Below are positions 7,747 through 16,266 of a DNA stretch of 28,581 nt, in pieces (the stretch's first letter is position 1; the number at the start of each line of letters is the position of its first letter). Source of the stretch: Firmicutes bacterium CAG:882 (GTDB taxonomy: Bacteria > Bacillota > Clostridia > Lachnospirales > Lachnospiraceae); the NCBI GenBank assembly GCA_000435595.1, contig FR895453.1, positions 4,748 through 33,328 on the forward strand. Reading direction: 5' to 3'. The notes under the pieces were generated by a model that worked only from the letters and a program-made list of their open reading frames with translations, made no database searches and had not been told where the DNA came from. Made by a program: the position numbers and the translations under genes.

Positions 7747-10074
7747 ATGTTTTGTATTACGGACAAAATCAAGGCTGAGATACCGTATAACTACAGGAAT
7801 GCGCCTATACCGGGCGGAGGCTATGTGACCGGATTTGCTTTTCACGGGAAGGTGCCTGACATACTTTATGCAAGGACGGACATAGGCGGTGTGTATAGGT
7901 ATCTGTATGCTGAGAAGCGATGGAAAAGTCTTATCGACCATGTAACGATGATGGACATTGCGGAGTCTTTTCCGATTGCGATTGCACTTGACAATGATAA
8001 GCCTGAGCGATTGTACATTGCATGCGGAGTTAACGGTGAGCCAAATGGAAAACTATGTATATCCGATGATTACGGAGAGAGCTTTACATATACACCGATT
8101 CCGACGATGGTTCATGGAAATCTGAGTGGACGTGGCACAGGAATGAGGCTCGTGGTTGATGAGAGTGATTCGGATACATTGTATTTTGCAAGTCAGACCG
8201 GAGGACTTTTAAGAAGCCGTGATGTGGGAGTAAGCTGGGAGAAACTGCCGCTGCCGGAGAATTATACCACTTTCGTGTGGGTCAGTGCTGATGGCATGAC
8301 AATAGTGGCGGGAACTGCCGGACTTACCACACGGCGTGATGAAAGGCATCGCGGACACAGCATGTATGTGTCGTATGATGCGGGGGAGACTTTTGATAAG
8401 CTGGCTGAACCGGAGTGCTATGAGATTGCTGATTGTAAGATGAACGGTATGGTTGCATCGAGATACGATTATGATGGGAAATATCTGTATGTTACCATGA
8501 ACAGCACAGGGCGCTTCAATTATATAGTTGACATGGGATACAGCTGTGATACGGGCGATGTCATAGGGGGAAGAGTGCTGAGATATTTCTTCAGGGATGG
8601 CAGGATAGCGGGATATGATGATATTACGCCTATGGGTGCTTCGGGATATCTCGATTACGGCTTTGGAGGGATAAGCTCATGCGCCGTTGAACCCGGGCTT
8701 TTGGCATGTTCCACTCTGTGCAGAGAGTTAAAGAGTGTTGAGGCTGTGTATATATCTCATGACTATGGTAACAGCTGGAGGGTCAGCCTTGAGGGGCTTG
8801 AAAAGGGAGGCATTTATTTTAACACATCGTATATGAAGCCACAGTATAACGGCGGAGTTTCAATACTGCATTGGATGAGTGATATTAAGATTAATCCGTT
8901 TAATAAGGATGAGGTGTGGTTTAATTCCGGCACCGGAGTGTTCGGCAGTGATAAGTTCACATCAGATAACGCACAATATCATGACAAATGTACGGGGATA
9001 GAGGAGACGGTGCATCTTAATGTGTATGCCCCGCTCGGAGGAGATGTAAAGCTGCTGGATATTGTTGGGGACCTTGGTGCGTTTGCCTTTGATAAGCTTG
9101 ACGAGCCGTGCCGCAATTCGTTTGACGATGCGGAGGGTAACAGATACATAACCTGTATCAATGCTGACTTGTCGGACGAGAATTATGATACAGCCATTGT
9201 GACGGCGCGAGGTAACTGGAAGAGAAAGACAAAAGGCGGACTTGTGAGAACGGACGATGGATTTAAGACGTTTACGCGACTTCCGATGCCGTATGGATTA
9301 AGTGATGCGATTGATGCAAAGCTGCATGAAATAGAGGAACCTAATGTCAATGCAGGGTGGGTGGCAATGTCACCTGACACACATAATATTGTATGGTCCA
9401 TTGCGGATTGTATAGAGCTTCCTTCTAAGCTGGTTGTCGGAAGCCATGACGGAGGGCAGACTTACTTTAAGGTAAAAATAGACGGAGCCGATGATAACAA
9501 CGGGAAGTTAAAGGTGTTTGCGGACAGAGTTAACAACAGTGTGTTCTATGGCTTTGGAGAGAGCGGACAGTTTTATGTGAGTACGGATGCGGGCGAGAGC
9601 TTTAATATCGCTGCAGCAGGACTCCCACGGATTGATTTTGGCAGTATAGACACAGCAGATAAGACTGAGATCCGTGTTGAAGGCGGACAGACCGGAGTAA
9701 TATACATTGCAACGGGTGATACCGGCTTATATAAGCTTATATACAATTTAGAAAATGGCGGTGTGACGCTCATGAGACTGTCGGCGGACGGGGACTCCGT
9801 GTTCAGAATAGGTCTGGGGCTTGGACGTCCGAGAGGCGATTACCTTAAAGAAAAAAAGGCAGTTTATCTGTGCGGCGTTATAGACGGACAGTATGGATTT
9901 TACAGGAGCTTTGATGACTGTAATACCTATGAGAGAATCAATACGGACAGGCAGATGTTCGGAGACATCAACAGTATTGACGGAGATAAGAGAGTGTTTG
10001 GAAGATTCTTTATTGCGACGGGCTCAAGAGGTGTCATATACGGTGAAGCCTGTGTGGAAGGAGAAAATATATGA
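7747..10074 (+). CDS. GH74-family xyloglucanase-like glycoside hydrolase, without signal peptide
   Basis: Predicted to cleave beta-1,4-glucan backbones of xyloglucan or its oligosaccharides. The 775-residue product has the GH74 pattern of two beta-propellers. The N-terminus reads PGGGYVTG then YARTDIGGVYR, where Asp45 is the first catalytic Asp; GDLGAF carries Asp442, at the place of the second. Asp-box motifs recur (SDDYGESF, SRDVGVSW, SYDAGETF, SHDYGNSW, SHDGGQTY, STDAGESF), and GNLSGRGTGMRL is a GH74 signature. ATG 7747 was chosen because GGGAGG lies 6 bases before it; an in-frame ATG at 7729 lacks such a site. Characterised members are usually secreted, but this N-terminus has no signal sequence, implying action in the cytoplasm. 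Its stop overlaps the GH31 start (ATGA). Confidence 0.88.
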   Translation: MFCITDKIKAEIPYNYRNAPIPGGGYVTGFAFHGKVPDILYARTDIGGVYRYLYAEKRWKSLIDHVTMMDIAESFPIAIALDNDKPERLYIACGVNGEPNGKLCISDDYGESFTYTPIPTMVHGNLSGRGTGMRLVVDESDSDTLYFASQTGGLLRSRDVGVSWEKLPLPENYTTFVWVSADGMTIVAGTAGLTTRRDERHRGHSMYVSYDAGETFDKLAEPECYEIADCKMNGMVASRYDYDGKYLYVTMNSTGRFNYIVDMGYSCDTGDVIGGRVLRYFFRDGRIAGYDDITPMGASGYLDYGFGGISSCAVEPGLLACSTLCRELKSVEAVYISHDYGNSWRVSLEGLEKGGIYFNTSYMKPQYNGGVSILHWMSDIKINPFNKDEVWFNSGTGVFGSDKFTSDNAQYHDKCTGIEETVHLNVYAPLGGDVKLLDIVGDLGAFAFDKLDEPCRNSFDDAEGNRYITCINADLSDENYDTAIVTARGNWKRKTKGGLVRTDDGFKTFTRLPMPYGLSDAIDAKLHEIEEPNVNAGWVAMSPDTHNIVWSIADCIELPSKLVVGSHDGGQTYFKVKIDGADDNNGKLKVFADRVNNSVFYGFGESGQFYVSTDAGESFNIAAAGLPRIDFGSIDTADKTEIRVEGGQTGVIYIATGDTGLYKLIYNLENGGVTLMRLSADGDSVFRIGLGLGRPRGDYLKEKKAVYLCGVIDGQYGFYRSFDDCNTYERINTDRQMFGDINSIDGDKRVFGRFFIATGSRGVIYGEACVEGENI

Positions 10075-12140
10075 GAGTATGGCAGGAAGGAAACAGTCTT
10101 GTAATCGGAGATGGAAGATACACGCTCCGGCTTGAGACTTGGGGTGTGAATTCACTTCGAGTGCGCATGACGGGGGAGTCGGTTATGGATGCCCATGACT
10201 GGGCTCTTTGTGAAAAAGTTGAGGAGTGTGTGCCTGAGATAACCTGTGAGGAGGTTGATACTACAGACCCGTGGTATAAGGGGGATGAATACAAAAAATA
10301 TCATCAGACCGGCAAAATATACAGGATGAAGAACGGTAAGATAACGGCACAGATTTCTACCGAAGGATGGCTTAGCTTCTACAATCAGAGAGGTGAGCTT
10401 CTGACGGAGGAATATTGGAGAAACAGAAACCGCATCAATCGTTACTGTGTTCCGATTCGTGTGGATGCAAGAGAGCTTAAGCCGATTCCCGGAACAACGG
10501 ATTATGAGCTTACGGCACGTTTTGAGGCCTATGATGATGAGAAGATATTCGGAATGGGGCAGTATCAGGAGAAGCATCTTGACAAAAAGGGGGCAGTTCT
10601 TGAGCTTGCGCACAGAAATTCACAGGCGAGCGTTCCTTTCATGATTTCCAGCAGAGGATACGGATTTTTCTGGAACAATCCTGCCGTAGGAACAGCATCA
10701 TTCGGAACCAATAAGACGGAATGGTACGCAAAGAGTACAAAGAAGCTTGATTATTTCATAACGGCAGGCGACACTCCGTTTGAGATTGAGGAACAGTATT
10801 CGGCAGCAGCAGGAAGAACTCCTATGATGCCGGAGTACGGGCTTGGTTACTGGCAGTGCAAGCTCAGATACCGCAATCAGAAGGAGCTTCTTGCGGTTGC
10901 GAGGGAACACAAGAGAAGGGGACTTCCGATGGATGCGATTGTTGTTGATTTCTTTCATTGGACGATGCAGGGAGAGTTCAAGTTCGAGCCAAGAGACTGG
11001 CCGGATCCGGAAGGAATGGTAAAGGAATTAAAGGAAATGGGAATTGAGCCTGTAGTCTCCGTATGGCCGACAATTGATGAGAGAAGTGAGAATTTTGGGG
11101 AGATGAGCGATAAGGGATATCTTGTCACACCTGACAGAGGAATGGCTTACCACATGTCATGGATGGGGAATACGGTATTTTTTGATGCAACTAACCCGGG
11201 CGCTCAGAAGTTCGTATGGGAAAAGTGCAGGGAAAATTATTACAGGAAAGGTATTCGCTGTTTCTGGCTTGATGAGGCGGAGCCGGAGTACGGACCTTAT
11301 GATTTTGATAATTACAGATACTATGAGGGACCGGCACTTCAGTGTACAAACACATATCCGGTCGGATATGCAAAGGGGTTCTATGACGGACTAAAGGCTG
11401 AAGGTGAGAAGGATGTCATGAGCCTTGTCCGCTGTGCATGGGCGGGAAGTCAGAAGTACGGTGTTTTAACCTGGTCGGGAGACATACATTCATCATTCAG
11501 AGCTATGAGGGAGCAGCTTCAGGCGGGGCTTAATATGTGCGTTGCGGGCATTCCGTGGTGGACATCCGATATAGGTGGTTTCGTAGGCGGAAATATAAAG
11601 GATCCTTATTTTAAAGAACTTTTGGTCAGATGGTTTGCGTGGGGATGCTTCTGCCCTGTGTTCCGTATGCATGGTGAGCGTTCGCCTTGGTACGAGAGAG
11701 AGGAGGAGTTTATCAACAATGTTCGTCAGCTTACATCGGGACAGGATAACGAGGTGTGGAGCTTTGGTGAGGATAATTACGAAATACTCAAAAAATATCT
11801 CTTTATCCGAGAGAGACTTCGCCCATATATCCGAGAGTGCATGCGCCATGCAAGTCTCACGGGAGCACCTGTGATGCGTCCGCTGTTTTTTGATTTTAAC
11901 GATGATAAGACAGCATGGAATACGGAGGATGAGTACATGTTCGGACCTGACCTTCTCGTTGCACCGGTAATGGTGGAGAAGGTTGTCGAGAGAAGTGTAT
12001 ACCTTCCTGCAGGTGCATCATGGACTGATGCATATACAGGTAAGGTATATGACGGAGGACAGCGTGTCACGGTTCCGGCTCCTCTTGACGTTATACCGGT
12101 ATTTTTTAAGGATGGGAAGAAGTACGATATTTATCAATAA
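10071..12140 (+). CDS. GH31 glycosidase, probable alpha-xylosidase
   Basis: Retaining glycosidase of family GH31, predicted to remove alpha-xylosyl side chains from xyloglucan oligosaccharides. The 689 residues contain an N-terminal beta-sandwich, then the (beta/alpha)8 barrel. The nucleophile is Asp401 in CFWLDEAEPEYG and the acid/base Asp471 in LTWSGDIHSSF. GIPWWTSDIGGF and FRMHGERSPW are typical of the GH31 group holding bacterial alpha-xylosidases; alpha-glucosidases usually have a different nucleophile motif. No signal peptide is present. The start overlaps the GH74 stop by four bases (ATGA), so the pair is translationally coupled. Together they would convert imported xyloglucan pieces to xylose and gluco-oligosaccharides. 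Its last 35 bases overlap the convergent alpha/beta hydrolase gene. The exact substrate is inference. Confidence 0.88.
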   Translation: MRVWQEGNSLVIGDGRYTLRLETWGVNSLRVRMTGESVMDAHDWALCEKVEECVPEITCEEVDTTDPWYKGDEYKKYHQTGKIYRMKNGKITAQISTEGWLSFYNQRGELLTEEYWRNRNRINRYCVPIRVDARELKPIPGTTDYELTARFEAYDDEKIFGMGQYQEKHLDKKGAVLELAHRNSQASVPFMISSRGYGFFWNNPAVGTASFGTNKTEWYAKSTKKLDYFITAGDTPFEIEEQYSAAAGRTPMMPEYGLGYWQCKLRYRNQKELLAVAREHKRRGLPMDAIVVDFFHWTMQGEFKFEPRDWPDPEGMVKELKEMGIEPVVSVWPTIDERSENFGEMSDKGYLVTPDRGMAYHMSWMGNTVFFDATNPGAQKFVWEKCRENYYRKGIRCFWLDEAEPEYGPYDFDNYRYYEGPALQCTNTYPVGYAKGFYDGLKAEGEKDVMSLVRCAWAGSQKYGVLTWSGDIHSSFRAMREQLQAGLNMCVAGIPWWTSDIGGFVGGNIKDPYFKELLVRWFAWGCFCPVFRMHGERSPWYEREEEFINNVRQLTSGQDNEVWSFGEDNYEILKKYLFIRERLRPYIRECMRHASLTGAPVMRPLFFDFNDDKTAWNTEDEYMFGPDLLVAPVMVEKVVERSVYLPAGASWTDAYTGKVYDGGQRVTVPAPLDVIPVFFKDGKKYDIYQ

Positions 12141-13110
12141 AAGAGAATACCTTAGAGTAGTATAACTCAGGGTCAATATATTGCGAATCAACATGAGCAG
12201 CTCCTTTGGCAACATAGAGCAGCTTTTCGCATGATGCGGCATCATAAAGCTTGTACACCATTGATGTAGGAACGAACACGTCACAGTCTCCATGGATGAA
12301 AAAGGTCGGTGTGTGGCTCTTTTTCACATAGCTTATGACATCACCGTTTCTAAAATCAAGCCCGGTCCTTAGCTTAGAAACCATATTGGCTGTATACAAA
12401 GCAGGAAATGCCGGGAGATGAAACAACTGCTTGAGGTTAAATGTAAATTCGTCGCAGATGGACGAAAAACCACAGTCAGCTATGGCGCAAATCACATTGG
12501 CGGGAAGTGACGGCTCGCCTGTTGCCATCAGTACGGTTGATGAGCCCATAGAATGTCCGTGAAGGACAATTCGGGCTTGGGCATCGCGTGCCGTGATTAC
12601 ATCAATCCAGTCAAGAAGGTCATAGTGTTCGGGATAGCCCATGCCGATATATCTGCCCTCGCTGTCACCGTGAGCACGCTGCTCAAGGTAGAATATATTA
12701 TAACCGCGCTCAATATACGGAAGAGCGTATGTGAGAATATTGACAGGAACGTCACGGTAGCCGTGAACAAGCATAACCCAGTCATGTGTTGGAGTGGCAG
12801 CGGGAAATATATGTCCCGCAAGCTTAAGACCGTCGCGGGAGGTTATTGTTATGTCCTCGCGAACTGCGTTTTTGTGCCATTCCTGCATGCGCTCCATTGC
12901 CGAAAGATAATTCTTCTCTATGATATATTTCGGAGTTCCGGGGGTGAGAGTATTTATATCTGTTTTCTGCGGTTTCCAATACCGGTCTGCTAAAAATCCG
13001 GATTTCTTAAGACAGAAGGATGTAAGCAGAGAGCCTACAACTGTGGATAATGCAGTTGTTGTTATGACGGAGACAGCTATGGCTATGGCTGTTTTTGTTT
13101 TCTTCTTCAT
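12106..13110 (-). CDS. Membrane-anchored alpha/beta hydrolase
   Basis: Serine hydrolase of the alpha/beta fold, 334 residues, probably acting on an ester or peptide at the outer membrane face. A basic start (MKKKTKTAIAIA) and a hydrophobic stretch at about residues 8-32 form an uncleaved anchor or signal. The catalytic set is visible: HGYRD oxyanion region at about 116, nucleophile Ser187 in GHSMGS, Asp277 in HGDCDVFVP and His306 in GAAHVDS. ATG 13110 is preceded by GGAGG at 6-7 bases. Its 3' end overlaps GH31 by 35 bases, an unusually long convergent overlap, with no terminator seen there. It is divergent from the serine hydrolase gene and shares a promoter region with it. The substrate cannot be named. 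Confidence 0.88.
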   Translation of the reverse strand: MKKKTKTAIAIAVSVITTTALSTVVGSLLTSFCLKKSGFLADRYWKPQKTDINTLTPGTPKYIIEKNYLSAMERMQEWHKNAVREDITITSRDGLKLAGHIFPAATPTHDWVMLVHGYRDVPVNILTYALPYIERGYNIFYLEQRAHGDSEGRYIGMGYPEHYDLLDWIDVITARDAQARIVLHGHSMGSSTVLMATGEPSLPANVICAIADCGFSSICDEFTFNLKQLFHLPAFPALYTANMVSKLRTGLDFRNGDVISYVKKSHTPTFFIHGDCDVFVPTSMVYKLYDAASCEKLLYVAKGAAHVDSQYIDPELYYSKVFSFIDKYRTSSHP

Positions 13111-13141
13111 GGGGAACCTCCTTTACATATTTATTACATTA

Positions 13142-13169
13142 AGTATAGCACAAATTTATTCTTTAACAA
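13142..13169 (-). promoter_or_regulatory. Promoter of the alpha/beta hydrolase gene
   Basis: Read on the minus strand: TTGTTA (plus 13164-13169), 16 bp, then TATACT (plus 13142-13147). It is about 30 bp before the ATG. Its -35 box overlaps that of the opposite promoter. Confidence 0.5.
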
Positions 13170-13190
13170 ATATTATTATGGTGTTACAAT
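13163..13190 (+). promoter_or_regulatory. Promoter of the class C beta-lactamase-like gene
   Basis: TTAACA (13163-13168) and TACAAT (13185-13190), 16 bp apart, about 70 bp before the ATG. The -35 hexamer shares five bases with that of the minus-strand promoter. Confidence 0.55.
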
Positions 13191-13258
13191 AGATATAGTT
13201 TTATGTGGACTTTGAATTAGAAAAATAACGATAACAGAATCGTGGAAAGAGGACAATC

Positions 13259-14437
13259 ATGGATAATAAAAGACTTGAGAATGTTAAGACGCTTTTTGAG
13301 GAATATGTAAAAAACGGTCATGCGGCAGGAGCAAGTGTGGCTGTGTTCAAGGATTGCAAGGAAAGATTCTACTATGAGACGGGGTATGCCGATATTGAGA
13401 GGAATTATAAGATGTCACATGACACGATTTTCAGGTGCTTTTCAATGACCAAGCCGATTACCTCCGTTGCGGCACTTATATTGATGGAGAGAGGAATTCT
13501 TGACCTGTACAGTCCGGTTTCGGCATATCTACCTGAATTTGCAAAGGAAAATATGAAGGTTATATCAGGTGATGGTGTTATTCCTGCCGAGCATGAAATG
13601 ACAGTCAGGGATTTGATGAATATGACTGCGGGAACAGTGTACCCTGACCTTGGAGATGAGGCAGGAAGAAGAATGGCGCTTTTGTATGACACAATAAGCG
13701 GTGAGCAGGATATGGGGGTAAAGACGGGCACAATGGATTTCATCAGAAGAATAGCATTGCAGCCTCTTGCCTTTGAGCCGGGAGAGCATTGGAGATACGG
13801 TACGGAGGCTGACGTGTTAGGTGCGGTGATTGAGTCGGCATCGGGAATGAGATTTGGTGATTTTCTCAAAAAAGAGATATTCGAACCGCTCGGCATGAAG
13901 GATACGGATTTTTATGTACCTGATGAGAAGAAAGCACGTTTTGCACAGATATACAATGTGATTGAACCCGGGGTTATAGCAGTAGATGGGGAAAAGCATC
14001 TTGGAATGGAGGGCTATGATGAGAAGCCGGCATTTGAGTCGGGCGGTGCGGGACTTGTATCGACCGTAAGCGATTACGGACGCTTTGCAATGATGCTTGC
14101 AAACGGCGGAACACTCGACGGTGTCAGGATTCTATCGCCGTACACCGTTGAATTCATGGGAAGCAGCCAGCTTTCGGACAAATGCAGAGCTGATCTTACC
14201 TGGGAGACGCTTAGAGGATATGGTTATGGGAATCTCTGCCGTGTGATGGATACACCTCACAGTGCGGGATGCAGCGTGCAGCTCGGGGCATTCGGATGGG
14301 ATGGCTGGACGGGCAACTATTTTATTGTTGACCCTATTGAAAATATGGTGGTGATGTATGTTATCCAAAAGTGCAACGGTACAGATGATAAGCTCATAAG
14401 AAAATTATTAAATTCAGTGTATGGAGCACTTTGCTAG
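13259..14437 (+). CDS. Class C beta-lactamase-like serine hydrolase (S12 family)
   Basis: A penicillin-fold serine hydrolase of 392 residues, in the broad group with EstB-type esterases, D-aminopeptidases and class C beta-lactamases. The nucleophile motif is S62-M-T-K65 (FSMTKPIT), the Tyr motif is Y180 in HWRYGTEADVLG, and the third-motif area is near GAFGWDGWTGNYF, where a GWTG stretch replaces the KTG of true penicillin-binding proteins. There is no signal peptide, so it is probably cytosolic, which argues against a beta-lactamase role. The ATG has GAGG 7 bases upstream. It is divergent from the alpha/beta hydrolase and the two probably share control. I infer an esterase or peptidase; the substrate is unknown. 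Confidence 0.88.
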   Translation: MDNKRLENVKTLFEEYVKNGHAAGASVAVFKDCKERFYYETGYADIERNYKMSHDTIFRCFSMTKPITSVAALILMERGILDLYSPVSAYLPEFAKENMKVISGDGVIPAEHEMTVRDLMNMTAGTVYPDLGDEAGRRMALLYDTISGEQDMGVKTGTMDFIRRIALQPLAFEPGEHWRYGTEADVLGAVIESASGMRFGDFLKKEIFEPLGMKDTDFYVPDEKKARFAQIYNVIEPGVIAVDGEKHLGMEGYDEKPAFESGGAGLVSTVSDYGRFAMMLANGGTLDGVRILSPYTVEFMGSSQLSDKCRADLTWETLRGYGYGNLCRVMDTPHSAGCSVQLGAFGWDGWTGNYFIVDPIENMVVMYVIQKCNGTDDKLIRKLLNSVYGALC

Positions 14438-14464
14438 GTGCACATATTATACATGAAAAAGGTA

Positions 14465-14497
14465 TTTACTTAGCTGATGTTATTGTGTTACAATAAC
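14465..14497 (+). promoter_or_regulatory. glnS promoter overlapped by a perfect 19-bp palindrome
   Basis: TTTACT (14465-14470) and TACAAT (14489-14494) are 18 bp apart. The palindrome GTTATTGT-GTT-ACAATAAC (14479-14497) covers the -10 box. No T-tract follows, so it looks like an operator and not a terminator. Confidence 0.5.
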
Positions 14498-14533
14498 GAA
14501 ATGGAGAAAAGATTCAAAGGAGATATATTTTCG

Positions 14534-16228
14534 ATGGATAACAATAATAACGAGGAAGTTGTTTCAAAGAATTTTATTGAACAGATTATAGAGAAGGATC
14601 TTGCCGAAGGACATTGTCAGGTCGTAAAGACACGTTTTCCGCCTGAGCCTAACGGATATCTTCATATAGGACATGCTAAGTCAATTTTACTTAATTACGG
14701 TCTTGCCGTTAAGTATGGCGGAAAGTTCAATATGAGATTTGATGACACGAACCCTACCAAGGAGAAGGAAGAGTTCGTAGAGTCAATAAAGAAGGATATT
14801 GCATGGCTTGGGGCAGACTGGGAGGACAGACTGTTCTTTGCATCGGATTATTTCCCACAGATGTATGAGAATGCCGTTAAGCTTATCAAGAAGGGTAAGG
14901 CGTATGTGTGTGACCTTACGGCAGATGAGATAAGAGCTTACAGAGGTACGCTCACGGAGCCGGGAAAGGACAGCCCTTACAGAAACCGTTCCGTAGAGGA
15001 GAATCTTCGTCTCTTCGAGGAGATGAAGGAAGGTAAGTACGCCGACGGCGAGAAGGTGCTTCGTGCCAAGATTGATATGGCATCGCCTAACATTAACATG
15101 AGAGATCCTGTAATCTATCGCGTGGCACATATGACACATCACAGAACAGGTGACAGGTGGTGTATTTATCCTATGTATGATTTTGCGCACCCTATTGAGG
15201 ATGCCATTGAGGGAATAACTCATTCAATATGTACACTCGAGTTCGAGGATCACAGGCCACTCTACGACTGGGTTGTAATAGAGTGCGGATATAAGAATTC
15301 ACCGGATGAATCGCCTAAGCAGATTGAGTTTGCAAAGCTCTATCTCACCAATGTTATTACAGGTAAGAGATATATCAAGAAGCTTGTTGAGGAAGGCATC
15401 GTTGACGGCTGGGATGACCCGCGTCTTGTATCATTAAGTGCGCTCAGAAGAAGAGGCTACACACCTGAATCAATCAAGAAGTTTGTTGAACTGGTAGGTG
15501 TTGCAAAGGCTAACAGCTCGGTCGATTATGCCATGCTTGAGTACTGCATCAGAGACGACTTAAGACTTAAGAAGAGTAGAATAATGGCAGTGCTTGACCC
15601 GATTAAGCTTGTGATTGACAACTATCCGGAAGGACAGGTTGAATATCTGGATGCACCTAATAATCTTGAGAATCCTGAGCTTGGAAGCAGAAAGATTGCT
15701 TTTGAGAGAGAACTCTACATTGAGCGTGAGGATTTTATGGAGGAGCCGCCTAAGAAGTATTACCGTCTTTTTCCGGGCAATGAGGTACGCCTTATGAATG
15801 CGTATTTTGTAAAGTGCGAGAGCTTTGTTAAGGATGAGAACGGTAAGGTTGTCGAGGTTCATTGTACTTATGATCCCGAGACTAAGAGCGGTTCAGGCTT
15901 CGAAGGAAGAAAGGTTAAGGGAACAATACACTGGGTTCCTGTCCATCACTGTGTGAATGCCACGGTTAAGCTTTATGAGAATCTTGTGGATGAAGAGAAG
16001 GGTGTATACAATGAGGATGGCACAATGAATATCAATCCTAATTCACTTACTGTGGTTGACAACTGTTATATTGAGGAAGGCGTTAAGGATGCCAAGCCTC
16101 TTGATAGTTTCCAGTTCGTCCGCAACGGTTTCTTCTGCGTGGACAGCCATGACGGAAAGCCTGTAGATGAAAACAGACTTGTGCTTAACAGAATAGTGTC
16201 TCTTAAGAGCTCGTTCAAGCTTAACTAA
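14534..16228 (+). CDS. glnS: Glutamine--tRNA ligase (GlnRS)
   Basis: Class I synthetase charging tRNA-Gln with glutamine in the cytosol. The 564-residue product has the Rossmann start FPPEPNGYLHIGHAKS with HIGH at 44-47, followed by the GlnRS-type continuation RFDDTNPTKE, the GWDDPRL/LRRRGYTPESI segment and the two-part anticodon-binding beta-barrels (GNEVRLMNAY, KVKGTIHWV). These insertions separate it from GluRS. The KMSKS loop is degenerate: where E. coli has VMSKR, this has ITGKR, keeping Lys278 and Arg279. ATG 14534 follows AAAGGAGA with an 11-base spacer; upstream in-frame ATGs lack a site. Many Firmicutes have no GlnRS and use GatCAB instead. The next gene starts 38 bases after its stop. 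Confidence 0.95.
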   Translation: MDNNNNEEVVSKNFIEQIIEKDLAEGHCQVVKTRFPPEPNGYLHIGHAKSILLNYGLAVKYGGKFNMRFDDTNPTKEKEEFVESIKKDIAWLGADWEDRLFFASDYFPQMYENAVKLIKKGKAYVCDLTADEIRAYRGTLTEPGKDSPYRNRSVEENLRLFEEMKEGKYADGEKVLRAKIDMASPNINMRDPVIYRVAHMTHHRTGDRWCIYPMYDFAHPIEDAIEGITHSICTLEFEDHRPLYDWVVIECGYKNSPDESPKQIEFAKLYLTNVITGKRYIKKLVEEGIVDGWDDPRLVSLSALRRRGYTPESIKKFVELVGVAKANSSVDYAMLEYCIRDDLRLKKSRIMAVLDPIKLVIDNYPEGQVEYLDAPNNLENPELGSRKIAFERELYIEREDFMEEPPKKYYRLFPGNEVRLMNAYFVKCESFVKDENGKVVEVHCTYDPETKSGSGFEGRKVKGTIHWVPVHHCVNATVKLYENLVDEEKGVYNEDGTMNINPNSLTVVDNCYIEEGVKDAKPLDSFQFVRNGFFCVDSHDGKPVDENRLVLNRIVSLKSSFKLN

Positions 16229-16266
16229 GTGATTATAAGGTAAAAAAGAGAAAGGAAGGCAGTATA

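Noticed and set aside
14438..14533. T-box leader ahead of glnS
   Set aside because: Only about 30 bases lie between the predicted transcript start and the ATG, with no T-box consensus and no terminator hairpin.
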